A model generated the notes under the pieces. The model had not been told where the DNA came from. It worked only from the letters and a program-made list of their open reading frames with translations, and made no database searches. A stretch of DNA of 64,000 bases from Solen grandis (Eukaryota > Mollusca > Bivalvia > Adapedonta > Solenidae). The stretch covers positions 40,916,766 through 40,980,765 of the forward strand of contig CM037785.1 of assembly GCA_021229015.1 (NCBI GenBank). The letters are read 5' to 3'. Positions 21,495 to 35,605 of the stretch are shown here, piece after piece. The stretch's first letter is position 1; each line of letters begins with the position of its first letter. The translations under genes and the position numbers were made by a program.

Positions 21495-24400
21495 GTAAGT
21501 GACATTATATATTTCAAGTGAAAATGATATGCCGACAATATTAATAAGATTTGTGTCGACATAAATTATTCCTCTGATAATTTATCCTAGTTGTCCTTGA
21601 GGAGAAATAACTAGGATGTCCACTTATCTTTCAAACGATAAAGATATCGTTCATAAAATTGATTGAGTTACAGGTTCTCATTATGCATACTTTGAAAAAT
21701 ACAATTAATTCGCCTATAACACTTCCGTTTAAATTTTATTCTGCTGAGTGCTGTAATCTCTACTGAAATCCACTCCGGTTATTTTTTTCGTACTGCCCTC
21801 TGCTGGATCTCTACTCAGGCCTTATATAAAAGCTTCAGGAAATTTTCACCGATACCCCTACCTCGTTTCGGCCATTCAGATTGATTGTTTTAGGATGCAC
21901 ACCTACAAATCCATGCAGGTATGGTAAGAAGACATATTTTTCTTAGCAAAAAATTCATTAGATGACGCATAGGTGTTTGACACCGATTTCAGTATAAGAT
22001 GGTTTAGGCTATAGGCCCATTATATTCTAAAAATAACAAAAGGTATCCAATGCAAACTCAACTATCAAGCAAAACAATAAAAAGAACAGAGGCAAAAAGC
22101 AACCAGGCTTCCTTTATTTCTTGTGATTTGCAGCTAGAAGGGTCTGATACTTTTAAATTTTTATTTGACAAAACTAAGGTTGGACACCAATTCCCGGTAT
22201 TGGTCCAATACCAAATAGTAACTTCGTAAAGTACCGGTATATACCGTTTCGTAAAATACCCGGTGCCTGGTTTCGATACTTCTGTAATTGTGTCAATAAA
22301 TCAGTCTTTAAAATGTAAAAATGTATACAAATAACTTTAAAAATGGCCTTAAAACACAGGTAACTAACCGTGAAAAGGATCCATAGCATATTACAGCAGC
22401 ACTGATAAACATATAGAGCAAGTCATAATACAATGCTAAATTCACAAATAAACATTTTTATTTATAAAATACTTATGACGAAGGATTGACAAAAAGTCTA
22501 AAATTTAAAAGAAAAATAAGTATTTATTACACAATTTAAAAGAATGATAATGCGCACTCAAGAAGGCTGCCATTTTTGTTTTGGCGCAGGTGTTTTGCGG
22601 ATGTTCGATAGAGCTACAGGTAAAGTAAACAGTTCTGTTGCTTTCGCTGGTCAATCATACGACAATTATTATTTACACCTCTGGTATCCACATTTAATTT
22701 GCATTGTTACGTTGATTTTAATTATGGCCAGTTGTTTGAGTAATAATCTTCAAATGTTGACACCTTGTTGTTTATTTGTGGCAAGTCCCTTTCCAATTTG
22801 AATTTGAAGTACACAATATTCTTAAACCAAACAATTCTGTCTAAATTGAAACTAACTAGCTAGAATATCGTCTGAATGTACTAAAAACAATATCATCATA
22901 ACATGATGGCAATTGTTGGTCTCAGTAATGACGATACGAACATCACATTTGGCCGTATGTCGTCAATTTATTATTAATTAGTTCCGGGAGGGTCACAACA
23001 ATGTAATCATAATATGAATATGAATACATAACAATGATTTTGATAGCATTTATTTCACAACTATGTTATAGAAATCCCAACCAGACAACACATTTCTGGC
23101 AGGGAAATGTATGATAAACCTTTAATACTGATTTAAATTATGAAATCGTACACTCGTATAAACTTTGCTGAACGCTGATATGACTTCTGAGTGGATGGGG
23201 TAAAGCTGGAAAAAATACAAAAAAACTGAAAGCATGTGTATTGTGCACCCCTTCTCTGAAATAGAAATTGGAGTCATAGAAATGCGTACAATGCATAAGA
23301 GTTTACGGCCGAAATGGTTGGTGTTTGAAATCGTACGAAAAATTCCAAATTTTGGGCTTATTATTCTAAGTATATTAACAGTGGCAAACGTAGTTTGTAA
23401 GGGTGGTTTGTAATGGTTGTTGTACAAGAATGCTGACTTGCTGAATATTTATGATGATGAAGAGATTTAAGTTCTTTTAGTTGAGGTTTCTTTTTCACTC
23501 TTTCAATATTCAATGTGCAAAAGAGTAACTGTACACTTGTAATTTCAACTTAACTGTGTTTAAAGTCAAATCTAGTAAATACAAATACTATCCAAAAGTG
23601 GTTATAAGATGTGTAAATGTGATATTTCTAGTCATAATTATCATTTGACTGTTTTGTTAGCATATATTATCATTTACTTTTTGTCTTAAGCTATTAAAAT
23701 ATTAAAAAGTTTTTCCTTAGATTTTTTTTTCCTGCACCAAAATGTTCTGTTAGTTTGAATCTTGCCATTTTCCTTGAATAAAAAAATAAAAAGAATAAAA
23801 AAAAAATTAATTAATGTACGACGACTTTTATATAATTTAATATGTATTGTATTTTGATGTCCGCTTAACATGTTTAATGATGGACAGTTTTGCAGTCACT
23901 TTATACAATATGTCAAAAAGTGGCATACACATCTTTTACTTACATTTGTAGACAAAACCTTCCAGTTGGTGACTAAAAGGATAAAGTATGTGTAGGTATT
24001 AATGCCATCCATCCAATTAGTTCAGTTGGTACTTTACCGTTGGTTATGGGTTTGGACTTAGCAATGGGCACTTTTTTTCCCTTACTTCAATAGTGTTAGA
24101 AGAAAAGGACAGGGAAGCCTAGATTGACTCCATACAGTTAAGAAGGGGAGGAGTGTAGAGAAAAAAAATATAGATGTAATTGTTGGATTTGAAGCTATCT
24201 TGTTGCTCCTCAAATCCAAACTACGTCTGTAGTCTCATTGTTAAAACCAGCATACATGTACAGCAATGGCCATGATGTAAGTGAGGGACATTTCCAGATT
24301 CCAAGCATTATTTTAAACTAATGTTAAAAATTTCACTTTTTATTTCACTTCTCAGTAGTAAAGAAATGAAATGTCTACCAATGTCCAAAGAATTCTTTGT

Positions 24401-27400
24401 CCCACCTGTCACTAGAGCTGTAACAAATAGAACAGGTAGCGAATACGAATACACATCACCAGAGTAACAGATAAGCAGGGTATTTGGGTATTTACCCAAT
24501 TAATTTTGGAAAAAAAGCAAATAGTTTGCAGAAACATGGGGTAACAAAAAGCAAAACATTTTTTTCTGAAAACTCCTTTAAAATGTTGGCAGATGTATAC
24601 AAAATATACAGAATACCCAATTCACATTTTGTCAAAAACCCAATTGAATTGCACAAATACCCAATGCATATAAAAGTCAGAGTAAATACTCATTTTATGA
24701 AAAAGATCTGAAGCCCTGCACATGACGATACAGGGTCACAAATATGAATATTTATTCATGAATATGAATACACTCTGGTATAATGCAGAAATGAAAGACA
24801 AACTGAATTCAGGTTGTACATATTTTTAAGTGATTCAGTGGTCGCTATCTCGTCAATCATAAACTGTTTTTCCAATGATCATTGAATAAAAGTAAACAAA
24901 TAGATGGAGAAAATATATATCTACATTGCTTAAAATAAAAATTAAACTTGAACTTGGAATAAGTAAACGCCATAGAATATGACATTGCATGTGTTAAAAT
25001 TTTGTTTCAAAACATGTTTACAAAAATATGTTGACAAACCAGATGGTCCATACATAATGTAATACCGGTATTTTTTACATATAATTAATTATGATACATT
25101 TTATTGCTTATATTTTATCATTTGTGTTCATATTTTTAATTGTCTTCCATGTTTTGAATTCAATATTTATTATCATATCAGGAACATAAATAACTCAGAT
25201 AATTTAAATCGACAAATCAAATTTATCAACAGTGGACTTGCTATTAGGCTACCGTACTTGATATTCAAATATAGGGCTGCTGCGAGTATCCGAGTACTCT
25301 GATATCCACGAATTCTGTCTGCAAATCGGGTACAAATATTCGCCACGGCTAAGATCGCTGGATCGCAATCTTTTCTTAAACACCTACCTTAAATACTTTT
25401 TATAAAACTTAAATGAACAAATATAATGAAATGAAAGTGAATATAAACACGTTTTTCAAACCCAAAGTTGTTTTTACAAAACCGAAAGTAAAATATGACA
25501 AACATGTAGAGCTAGCAATGCTGTGCGTCAGTAAAGATTCTAATTTAAATCATCAGTACGATTTCGGCATACTGTAATAACGTCTAGCGTTAATAAAAAT
25601 ATAATTCATTAATAAATCAAGTATCAAGCATTATCGTAAGTATTCATCATATTTTTCAAAATTAGAAAATACGTCCTACATGTAGTGCTAAGCAACGCTG
25701 TATGTAATCCATATTATTTGAAATTCGAAACTGATGTTAACTGAATGAATCATCTGCAATTTGTTAACATGGCAGAGAAAAACAACTTTACCGAACTTCA
25801 CCCACGAAGCACACATCAAATGTGTAGAAATACTACCCAAGATAAAAAAGGAAAAATTTGTAAAACCTGCATCTTAAATGTTGCATATACTGACATACAA
25901 CTAACCTGTCAAATCACCTAAAAATGATACAACGTCAAAAAATACAGGTAGGTTTTCGTAAATGTTACCAAAATTGAAAGTAAGCAAATTTTGTGTGTAG
26001 AATATAAACACGTTTTTATCAAAGCAGACAAATGATATTGGATCTTATCATTTGGCATTTGAATTCAATCTTTTTTACTGCGGAGCTTAAAGAGTTGCTC
26101 AGTCTTAACTTACCATATATATTCATTACAGGTTTCACTTTTGTTATTATCAATAAAACTGTTTAAATTTCTTAATATGTTAGTTCTGCTTGTCTAAGGA
26201 TTCTTTAAGGTTTAAACCAGTAATTCCTGATTTAATCTGTGAATCGTCAGTCCTGGATCGTGGATCGGATCGTCACTTGCCCAACAATCCACATCCCTAT
26301 TCAAATATCAAATGGATATTGTTTCTGATGTTTACTCTCACTTTAGCAATCTTAATCTACCAAACAGCTAACATACTTATTTTGAAAATACATTCTGTGC
26401 TGTTACCTTTAGGATCTAAATCAGTTTCTTGCAACTTTCTCGTAAAAGGTTCATTAAAAGACAGTTAACTTGGCTATTATGCAATGTCGTTGATTTCAAC
26501 AAACATTAGATTACTAGTTACAAGCAAGTTCTATGAAAATATTCAAATGTACCCGAATGAAAGAATCTAAAGAACTGTGCTGATTGGCTAGAGATAAGAG
26601 ACTGGACTGTACTGTACAAAGCATGTGTAAGAGTACACTGAAGCTGACACATTTAGGTTATTTGCATCATCAATTTATCAGTTATTAATTGGCTTGTTGT
26701 AAATATTCAGTTATTTGCCTTGCAAATAATGAATACGTATTCGAATACTGGCAATATTCGGTCCACCGAATACACGAGTGTACTGTCACCATTCACATAA
26801 ACAGTCAAACTTGCTCAAATGACCACGTTTTTTAAGTGACTTTTTGTCTTAAATGACCTTTTTTTTTTCCCCAAAAAAGAATAACTCTATATATCCATTT
26901 TATTAAACGACTTTTCCATTATGCGACCAGCAACTGCTAATTAGCACTCACGGCCAACTAAAACAAACATGTAATCAGTGACCCCTATTTGCCGAAGGGC
27001 ATGATGAAGTAATCAGCTGTGTACTATTTTTTGCTTGACTGACCCCACCTTCATGCTGTTCATGACCCACATTGTTTGCTATATATATTTTTCCACACAT
27101 CATCTAAAAATACTTTAGCCATTTGCAACAAATAGACAATAGAAGTGACTCCAAAAATGCCGAATGTAGCCACTTCTTGTTTATTTATCCAGGTACTTCA
27201 AAGGCGAATTAAATGGCTGCTCATTAACAAACTGTTTTAAATGGTAAACAATTTGAACCAAACAATAGCATAGAATCATCGCAGTTTTAATCAAAGATTA
27301 ATAAAGATTACCTTTTAATATCGTATGCACATTTTCAATGCTGTAAACAATGTGTCATGTCAAAACTGAAAGTGCTGACTCTACATGAATGACTGAATGT

Positions 27401-30400
27401 GATCAAACTATCAAAAGTTAAGAGGTCTAGGAAAATCGTCGATGGAATAAGTTGTTGAAAAAAACACAGTTTCAGTCATTCTCAAGCGCAAAGCTGAGGT
27501 TTTAGAGGACTAAGAGAGTAATGTAAAAGGAGACAGGAAAATGCATCAACATGCACACATTCATTTATATCAATATATCATAATTTTCACACTATTGTAA
27601 AAATCAAAAGTAAGTTATTTTATTAAGAGACCATTTTATTAAGAGACCACTTTAATAACTTCCCATGGGTGGTAGCTTAAAACAAGTTTGGCTGTAATAA
27701 GTTATTAAATCCTGATCAAAACATGTTTTTGACATTCAATTACAAGAAGTGTATGATTAGTATTTCTCCTTTGCTTGGCTCTCAGGATATAAATGTAGTT
27801 CCAGGACTGGTCGGCTATGTGTCAGGATAATATCATGTCACATGTCTACGGCATGATACTGTAATGTGGCAGCACTATGTCTGTCTCAGGTTGACATTGT
27901 CTCCAAATGACTGAAATACTGTAGGTGGAACATTAATCTCAACAAAAAAACTGAACTGCAAATATTCTGAGATCTTTCTCACATGGATTTACTGTAGACT
28001 AGAGTCAAAGGAGGATAGAGTGAAAATGAATGTTCTAAGCAATGGAGTTTCTACCAGTATTGTTCTCATTATTTCTCTGTTAAATCTTTTCAGAATTGCA
28101 GTGTACTTATTAAGAAATGACTGTTTAAACAAGACTTGACTAGTTCCGATTGATGAAAATTGATAAAGGGGGAAAAAAAAGAAAATGCCATACTTCTGAT
28201 GATCTGTTTACTAGTATTGTATAAAACTGGCAGTCATTCTGAGATACAGATTGGTNNNNNNNNNNNNNNNNNNNNNNNNNNNNNNNNNNNNNNNNNNNNN
28301 NNNNNNNNNNNNNNNNNNNNNNNNNNNNNNNNNNNNNNNNNNNNNNNNNNNNNNNAGATAGAGGATATATGTTGGATTTCAGTGGATATGTAATATATCT
28401 CGTGTTGGTTTTGAGTGGATAGGGAATATATCTCGTGAAAAAACAACAACAAAAAACAACAACAGGCTTTTTATATGTCATTTTTCCCCAAGCACTTTGG
28501 AAAAGCATATCCATTTGGTAGAATTGTAGAAATTATGACAATATCTATGGGAATCTTAAATATGCTCATTATGGCATTTAATACAACATTGTTTTGTTAT
28601 ACTCAATCCTTTTTATTAACAATTGTTAAAAATGTTCTATGAAAGATCACCTTTGGTCAAAATTTGGAAGTCTGATTTCTTGCTGGGAATAGGTTGGGGA
28701 AAAAAAAGGCTGTACAGTGAGCATGAACTATGTGAATATGGGAAGATTCAGTTAAATATATGTTCCATCTGAACCCTCTTGTTTTAATTTTTGTATAAAA
28801 AGATTTTAATTACATCCCTGTTTTTAGAACATAGTGTGTACATGACATTTTGTGTATTGTTAATACTTAGATTGTAAGAGTCTTTTTTAAGGATTCTTTC
28901 CCCACATTTATTTGCCCACAATATCATATGTAATCTGTATATGAATCCATTATTATAAAGAATAAAAGGTTATTGTTAAAGCTTAATAGAAGTTTTGGGA
29001 CAATTTGAATAAAATCATATTAAATCAGCCATGGGCACTGATGTTAAACCCTCAGACTCGGTGTGTGGTCTCCAGATCAGTGAACAGGAAATGTAAGATC
29101 CACACAAGGGTAGAGGATTGCTGACCACTTAGTAGTAAGAAGTTTTAACCCTTTCCCTCATATAGACTCATTTTGACGCACTCAGTAGGTACCACATAAA
29201 GCCTGATCTGCAGAAAACCACAGTTAAACCTTACCAAATTTAATTACAAAATCCTCATGTACACACTATATTCTAAAAACAGGGATGTAATTAAAATCTT
29301 TTTATACAAAAATTAAAACAAGAGGGTTCAGATGGAACATATTTAACTGAATCTTCCCATATTCACATAGTTCATGCTCACTGTACAGCCTTTTTTTTCC
29401 CAACTTATTCCCAGCAAGAAAATCAGACTTCCAAATTTTGACTAAAGGTGATCTTTCATAGAACATTTTAAACAATTGTTAATAAAAAGGATTGAGTATA
29501 ACAAAACAATATTGTACTAAATGCCATAGTGAGCATATTTAAGATTCCCATAGATATTGTCATAATTTCTTCAATCCAGACCACTGAGGAGCAGTGAACA
29601 GCATAAAACCTGATCAGCCTTTTATGCTGTTCGCATAGGTCTTTTCATGGTGTCCTCTATGAGGGAAAGGGTTAATTGAAGTTACTATGATATCTTCAAT
29701 GCAGTTGTTTGTAAATCAGAAGGTATTTGTTTTTTATACATCATAATCTGAATAGACACATGCTTTAAAAATGTATTTTATTTGTTGTCCTGACCTTAAA
29801 AATGTACTTTATCAGTTGCCTTGACCTAGTTGATGCTTATCCTTGACTTACATTCCCCTAGATTGATAGACTAGTCTTCAGTTTACTGTTACCACTCAGC
29901 CTTACATGTTTAATCAATGGAATGAGAGGAAGTGTTTGCTAAGCCCTTTGGTTTGCGTATCATGTTACATGTCAAATTGAGATTTTCTTCCAACTCAGAA
30001 ATTTAAAACATCCTTTGTTCAATAACCTTTTATTTCATTCTTTTATAAGCATGCCATGGAGGTGACTTCAATTTCATCAGAATTTCAAAGTTGTAAATAT
30101 TTTTAAATTTTTAGCTTGTTTGTTTTTCAAAGAAAAAAAGTTCAGGTATTGTCATCACTCTGGTGTAGTCGTCGTTAGCATTGTCATTGTGAAATTTTTT
30201 AACCTTGACCATAACTTCTAAACTATTAATTAAAGCTTCTGTTGTCAAACTTCACATACTTGTTCACTATCAGAAGTTCTACCCTGCAATGCCTTAGTGC
30301 ATTCCATATCTTCCTCCACCTGTAAGTAGCTGGACATCGCTATATGACTGAAATACTGTCTCAGTGGCAGTTAACTCAAAAAATCAGTCAATCAATCAAT

Positions 30401-33400
30401 CAAACATCACACACTTGTTCAATATCATGTGGGCTACATTCCCATCAAGAACCATAACTCTTTGGTCCATTTAAAAAAAAGAAGAAAAAGTGAAAAACTT
30501 TCAACTATTCAATATGACTAATTTTGGCCATAACTTCTAAACTATTAAACTGTCATCAAACTTCAAATACTTGTTCACTATCACAAGGGCTACATTCAAG
30601 GGCCAATAAATCTTAGGTCCATTTTCACTTAAGGGCGTATTTCACAATAGCGCCCTTTTACTATGTAGACAAAGAAGGAAAACCAAAACTAGTGTACAGA
30701 TTTTTTAAACTTGGCATGATTAAAGAGAATCACACTAGAAACAAATTTATGGAACAAAGAATGGGGGTCTCCATGCTACTTTTTGAGTTATCTGCCCCTG
30801 AAAATGAGATTTTAGCTTTTTTCTGTCATTTTCAAGGGCAGATAACTTAATATTATGGGCAAGCAACACCTCATTTGATTTCAGCTCAATGTTTGGTACT
30901 ATATCTCCTATCACTTTGTAAAAGTTGTTGAAATTCTTTGCAAAAGTTTTTATACTTAAGTCACAAATGCGAACATATAAAAAATAGTCATTATTATTTC
31001 AAGAAAAACGCTGTATAGTTATTTGCTGAAACATTGTGAGAAATCATTTGGATGGAATTGTTTTAAAATTTGCATAATGACTAAGACTGAAACAACAAAC
31101 AATAATGTGAAATAAAATAAGGTATCAATAGACTTAATTTTGAGTTATCTGCCCTTGGAAATGACAGAAAAGAGCAAAAAACTCATATTCAGGGGCATAT
31201 AACTCAAAATGTAGCACGGAGACCCACATTTTTTATTCCATAAATTAATGTTTCTAGTGTAATTCTCTATCCTTCCAAGTTTAAAAAAATTCTGTTCGCT
31301 AGTTTTTTCTTCTTTGTCTATATAGTAAAATAGCACTATTGTGATATACGCCTTTAATATATCTCCCCCTTTTGAAAAACCCAAACAGATGAGGATTGGA
31401 ATCTGCATGTGGTGCTCTTGTTGAGTTGAGGCTTGACAGTTTAAGTGCCATGTGTTATAAGCAAAGTGACACATAGGGATCACTTCTCCATCTGTCTGTC
31501 ACACTTTCTCTGTCATCACTTTTTCCATCTTCTTTCAGCAGGTGACAAAAATGTTGCAAGGTTGTTGTTATGAAATGCAAGCCAGGTGTAGAGTTTAGAA
31601 GATTTAAAGCAATATAATTATCAATATTGGTGCTTAAAATTGATGGCTGTTACATCAGGGTTGGCTTTTATTTCAACAAACTTATCTCAGTGCCTATTAG
31701 ATTGTAAATACCGTACACACGGGCAGATTAGGCGCAGTTATGTATAAGGTGCATCCTAATTTTCAGGGTAACTTATTTAAAAAAAAAAAAATTACATATC
31801 GTATCGTATGTGGCCAAATCTTGTTTTGAAATTTGTGCCGTCATACATTTTGACAGACTGAAAGCTATCTGTACGGCACTGGGCTAATCATACGGTGAAC
31901 CGTTATATTAACCAGGTTTTCTGAAGGAAAACTCTTCTTATTAGATTGGGGTTTGTCGGTGGGCGGGCGTAAACAATTTCTTCTGTGCGCAACTCCTCCT
32001 ACATTTTTCAACGGATTTGTTCCGTACTTTTACAGAAGCATTATTACATAGTGTCCTGACGCATATTGTCAGGGCTTTGTGGTTCGACTATTTTTGATGC
32101 AGTTATGGCCCTTTGCCCCTTAACGGATGTAATATAAAGGGAAATATTCTTTCGTGCACAACTTCTACATTTCTTAATAAATTTTGTCAATACTTTTAAC
32201 AGAAGTACCTTCACTAAGTCACCCTGGAGAATATTACCTGTGTTTTGCAGTTTGACCATTTTTGATGGAGTTATGCCCCTTTGATAAGATTCCTTGTCCG
32301 GAGCATAACTCCTACATTATAAGAGGTATTGACTTGAAAATTTATAGGTGCATACATCTCATTGAGGCAGAATGCAGTGCATAGGAACCTCACTCTGTGG
32401 TTCATAATTTTGGAGTTACATGTTTGCCCCTTCGTAAAAATTCCTGATATGGAGCATAACTCCTTAATTTTAAAATATATAGTAATGATTGGTTTTGCAG
32501 TTTGACCATTTTTGATGAAGCTATGATCCTTAGTTATTTTTTTTGCATTAGATTTAATAGACATTGAGCACAAAATTATTTGACTGATACAAATCTGTAC
32601 TGGGACGAAACATTGCGAAAAGAAAACCTGGTTTTGTGACAATTCCTGTCACTTGTTTACACATGGCATAAGATTACCGTTAGACCGTTACATTAACGAC
32701 GGGTAGGATAAAGGTGACACATTTTTATAACATGACATTACTCAACCGTGTCCCCGCATATTAAATTACTCTGGGGACTATTGTCACCTGTCAAAATTCT
32801 CCCAACGAGCAAACATTACGTAACAAATGCCACCTGTCAAGTTTCTCCTGTACATCATGAGGTCCCATAAAATAAACTTATTTGTTTATGTTGAAAAAGG
32901 CTTCTATCAAGTTGTTTCAGTTTCTCACGATCATTTTATCATGAAATATACCAGTAGGATAACTAATAAGAACAAAAGCAATAAACCGGTATTGTTTATC
33001 ATGGTTTCGTATTGACTTTGTGGCATATTATCGTATTCATTTGCTTTCAGTATATCCATTTTCTGAGATCGTATACCGGTAAATTTCACTTCTTGGTGAT
33101 TGAACAAAGAAGCCTGAAAAGCTGTATATCATCATATAAGGCACAGTCACCCCCTCTATAAACCTTAATTATCTGGAAAAAAGTGCGCCTAATCTGCCGG
33201 TGTATACGGTAAAGCATTCTCAACATGATTATAGATTGAATGGCCTTGAAGTTAATGTTTTAGGATAATGTATTAAGCATATTTTATGATGAACAGTTTA
33301 TTTTTGTCAGTTTGATTAGGAGATAAATTTAGATGTGTTATTTCTCAATCTTTTTTTTCAGAAGATGGGTAAGGGGCCTCTATCATATCTTTGGATGGGG

Positions 33401-35571
33401 GAATAATAGCTGATTAGGGGGAAACTGCATGGATTTAAAAAGAAATCAGAAGGGAAGATGCCTTTAAACTGCCCAGTTTCATAATTAAATAGCCATTGCG
33501 ATTTGAATATGATCTGATGGATGTCTGACACATGATATTACAGAATGAAAGGTTGAAATTAGTTTGCTAATGAAACAAAATACTCTTTGTTCAAGTAATT
33601 ACCTGACAGAACTTTATATAACACTATTATGACAGGACAACCTTGTATTTCAAAACATTTTAACTGGGCATTTTTATTAATGAAGCTTCAGAGGTTAAAC
33701 CCCACCCACCCCCATTAGGAACAAAAGATGATGGAGATATAGTAGAGATCCTGTAACTATATTAAAAATCAAAGTGCTGAAGGCACTGAAGTTGTGTGTG
33801 TCTCAAATGAAAGAGTGCTTGAAGAGCTGCAAGTTGATCACCAATAATTAAATTTACTGTGTAGACTGGGTAGTATCTGAGCTACAGTATGTATGAGAAA
33901 ACAAGTAGTCCCTGATCAGACTGATTCTTCCAGAAGCCAATTGCCCCTTTCCTTTATTATAAACTATATATAGACAGTTTGAGCCACACACATGAGCCAA
34001 TGGCCTCTTTCATATAGAATTTTTTATAAAACTGAAAATTTTAGTGGGCCTTTTGAAAAAAAATGGACTTCTATGAAAAATGGATGGGCATAAAAACTCT
34101 TATTTAGGTAAATGTCTTGATCAACCAAAGAATGATTTATTTATGTATTTATCTGGCCCAGTGTTCTCAAAAATACTAAGTTTGATCTCGGGCTCAAATT
34201 TGAGTATCAAACTCAAATTCCTATTGAAACTAATGGACATAGTTTGAGTACAGGAAATCAGACATAAGTACCAATTTTATTTTCAAGATTGGGGCCAGGA
34301 CAGACCATATAGGGAACTATTATAATGATTTGAAGTTAAAATATTTTTAACTCTAGTAGATTGAAATGAATTTAACGTAATCCCATCCCATGGTTATTCC
34401 TGTGGTTATTTAGTAGTCTGTCGAGGTGTAAAGTGGTGTACCACGCAGGCGCAGATCCAGGATTTTGGGTTGGGGGGGGAGGCATAATCCCAGCAACTAC
34501 CGGTACTTACAGTGTATTAATAATATATAGCATGTTAAATATCATATATATAAACACACACGTATATTGATTTAATGGAGGAAACAGTAATTATATCGGC
34601 ATAATATTTTTTGTTGCATGGCTATTAAAATATCTAGAAATTACTGAAATTACTCAATCATTAAATAGTTCCACACAAAACAATCGGTAAATACTGGTCA
34701 GACTCTTTCTTTCAGATGTTGTACAAAATCTGCAGGTTTTCCAGACAGACGAAAAAAGCTGCTTGTCCAAGTTCAGCGTTTTGTCTGCAGACAGTCAAGA
34801 CATACATTAGTCTGGCTTTAGTGATCAGATTTTAGCATCTGTCATGTGTCGTCAACAATTTTCTTTGATAGATATCTCCTCTGAAATCACTGGGTAGAAA
34901 TTGTTGAAACTTGCATGAATAATCCTTTGTAAGTCCTTCAAAAAAAAATTGCTAAAATAAACTTGATCCATGCAGAACTCTGGTTACCCTTAAAAAATGG
35001 GGCCCTTAGGGGGTCAGCTAGTTTTCTAAAATATTTTGTTTAAAAAAAATCTGCTATGAAGCCAATGGTCAGAATTTAATTTCATTTAGCACAAATGCTC
35101 ACCTCATAGCCCTGTACTGTAATTACTAAAATTAATTTAATCCCTTGAAAGATTAAGCCTCCAGTGGGGGGTAGGAGGGATGGAAGCTAGTTTCATTTTG
35201 TACTCTTTATAACACTGATAATTTCCTCTTCTGAATCCCATGTTCAGAATAAGATTTTGTTATGCACTAACAATAACCTCATGGTCCTCTACCATAATTG
35301 CCTTGTCATTTTTGATCCCTTGAAAAATGAGGCCTACAGATGGTTGGCTAATTTTCTATCTTAAGAATTTTTTGTATCTGAAATTTGAATCTGCTTGCTG
35401 CTGAAGGTGTCTGTCTGTCTTGCCGTTATGCTTTTCCGTCATGCTTCAGCAAGTGACACATGTGTTCCAAAGAACACATGTGTCACCTGCTTGTTGTTTT
35501 TTTTGTTTTTTTTTAATCCCCCGCCGCAAAGCGGGAGGGGGGTTATAGGAATGGCCTTCGTCTGTCTGTCC

Positions 35572-35605
<34 letters not shown>

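Noticed and set aside
28140..28514. Open frames crossing the N gap
   Set aside because: They are open only because N translates to X.
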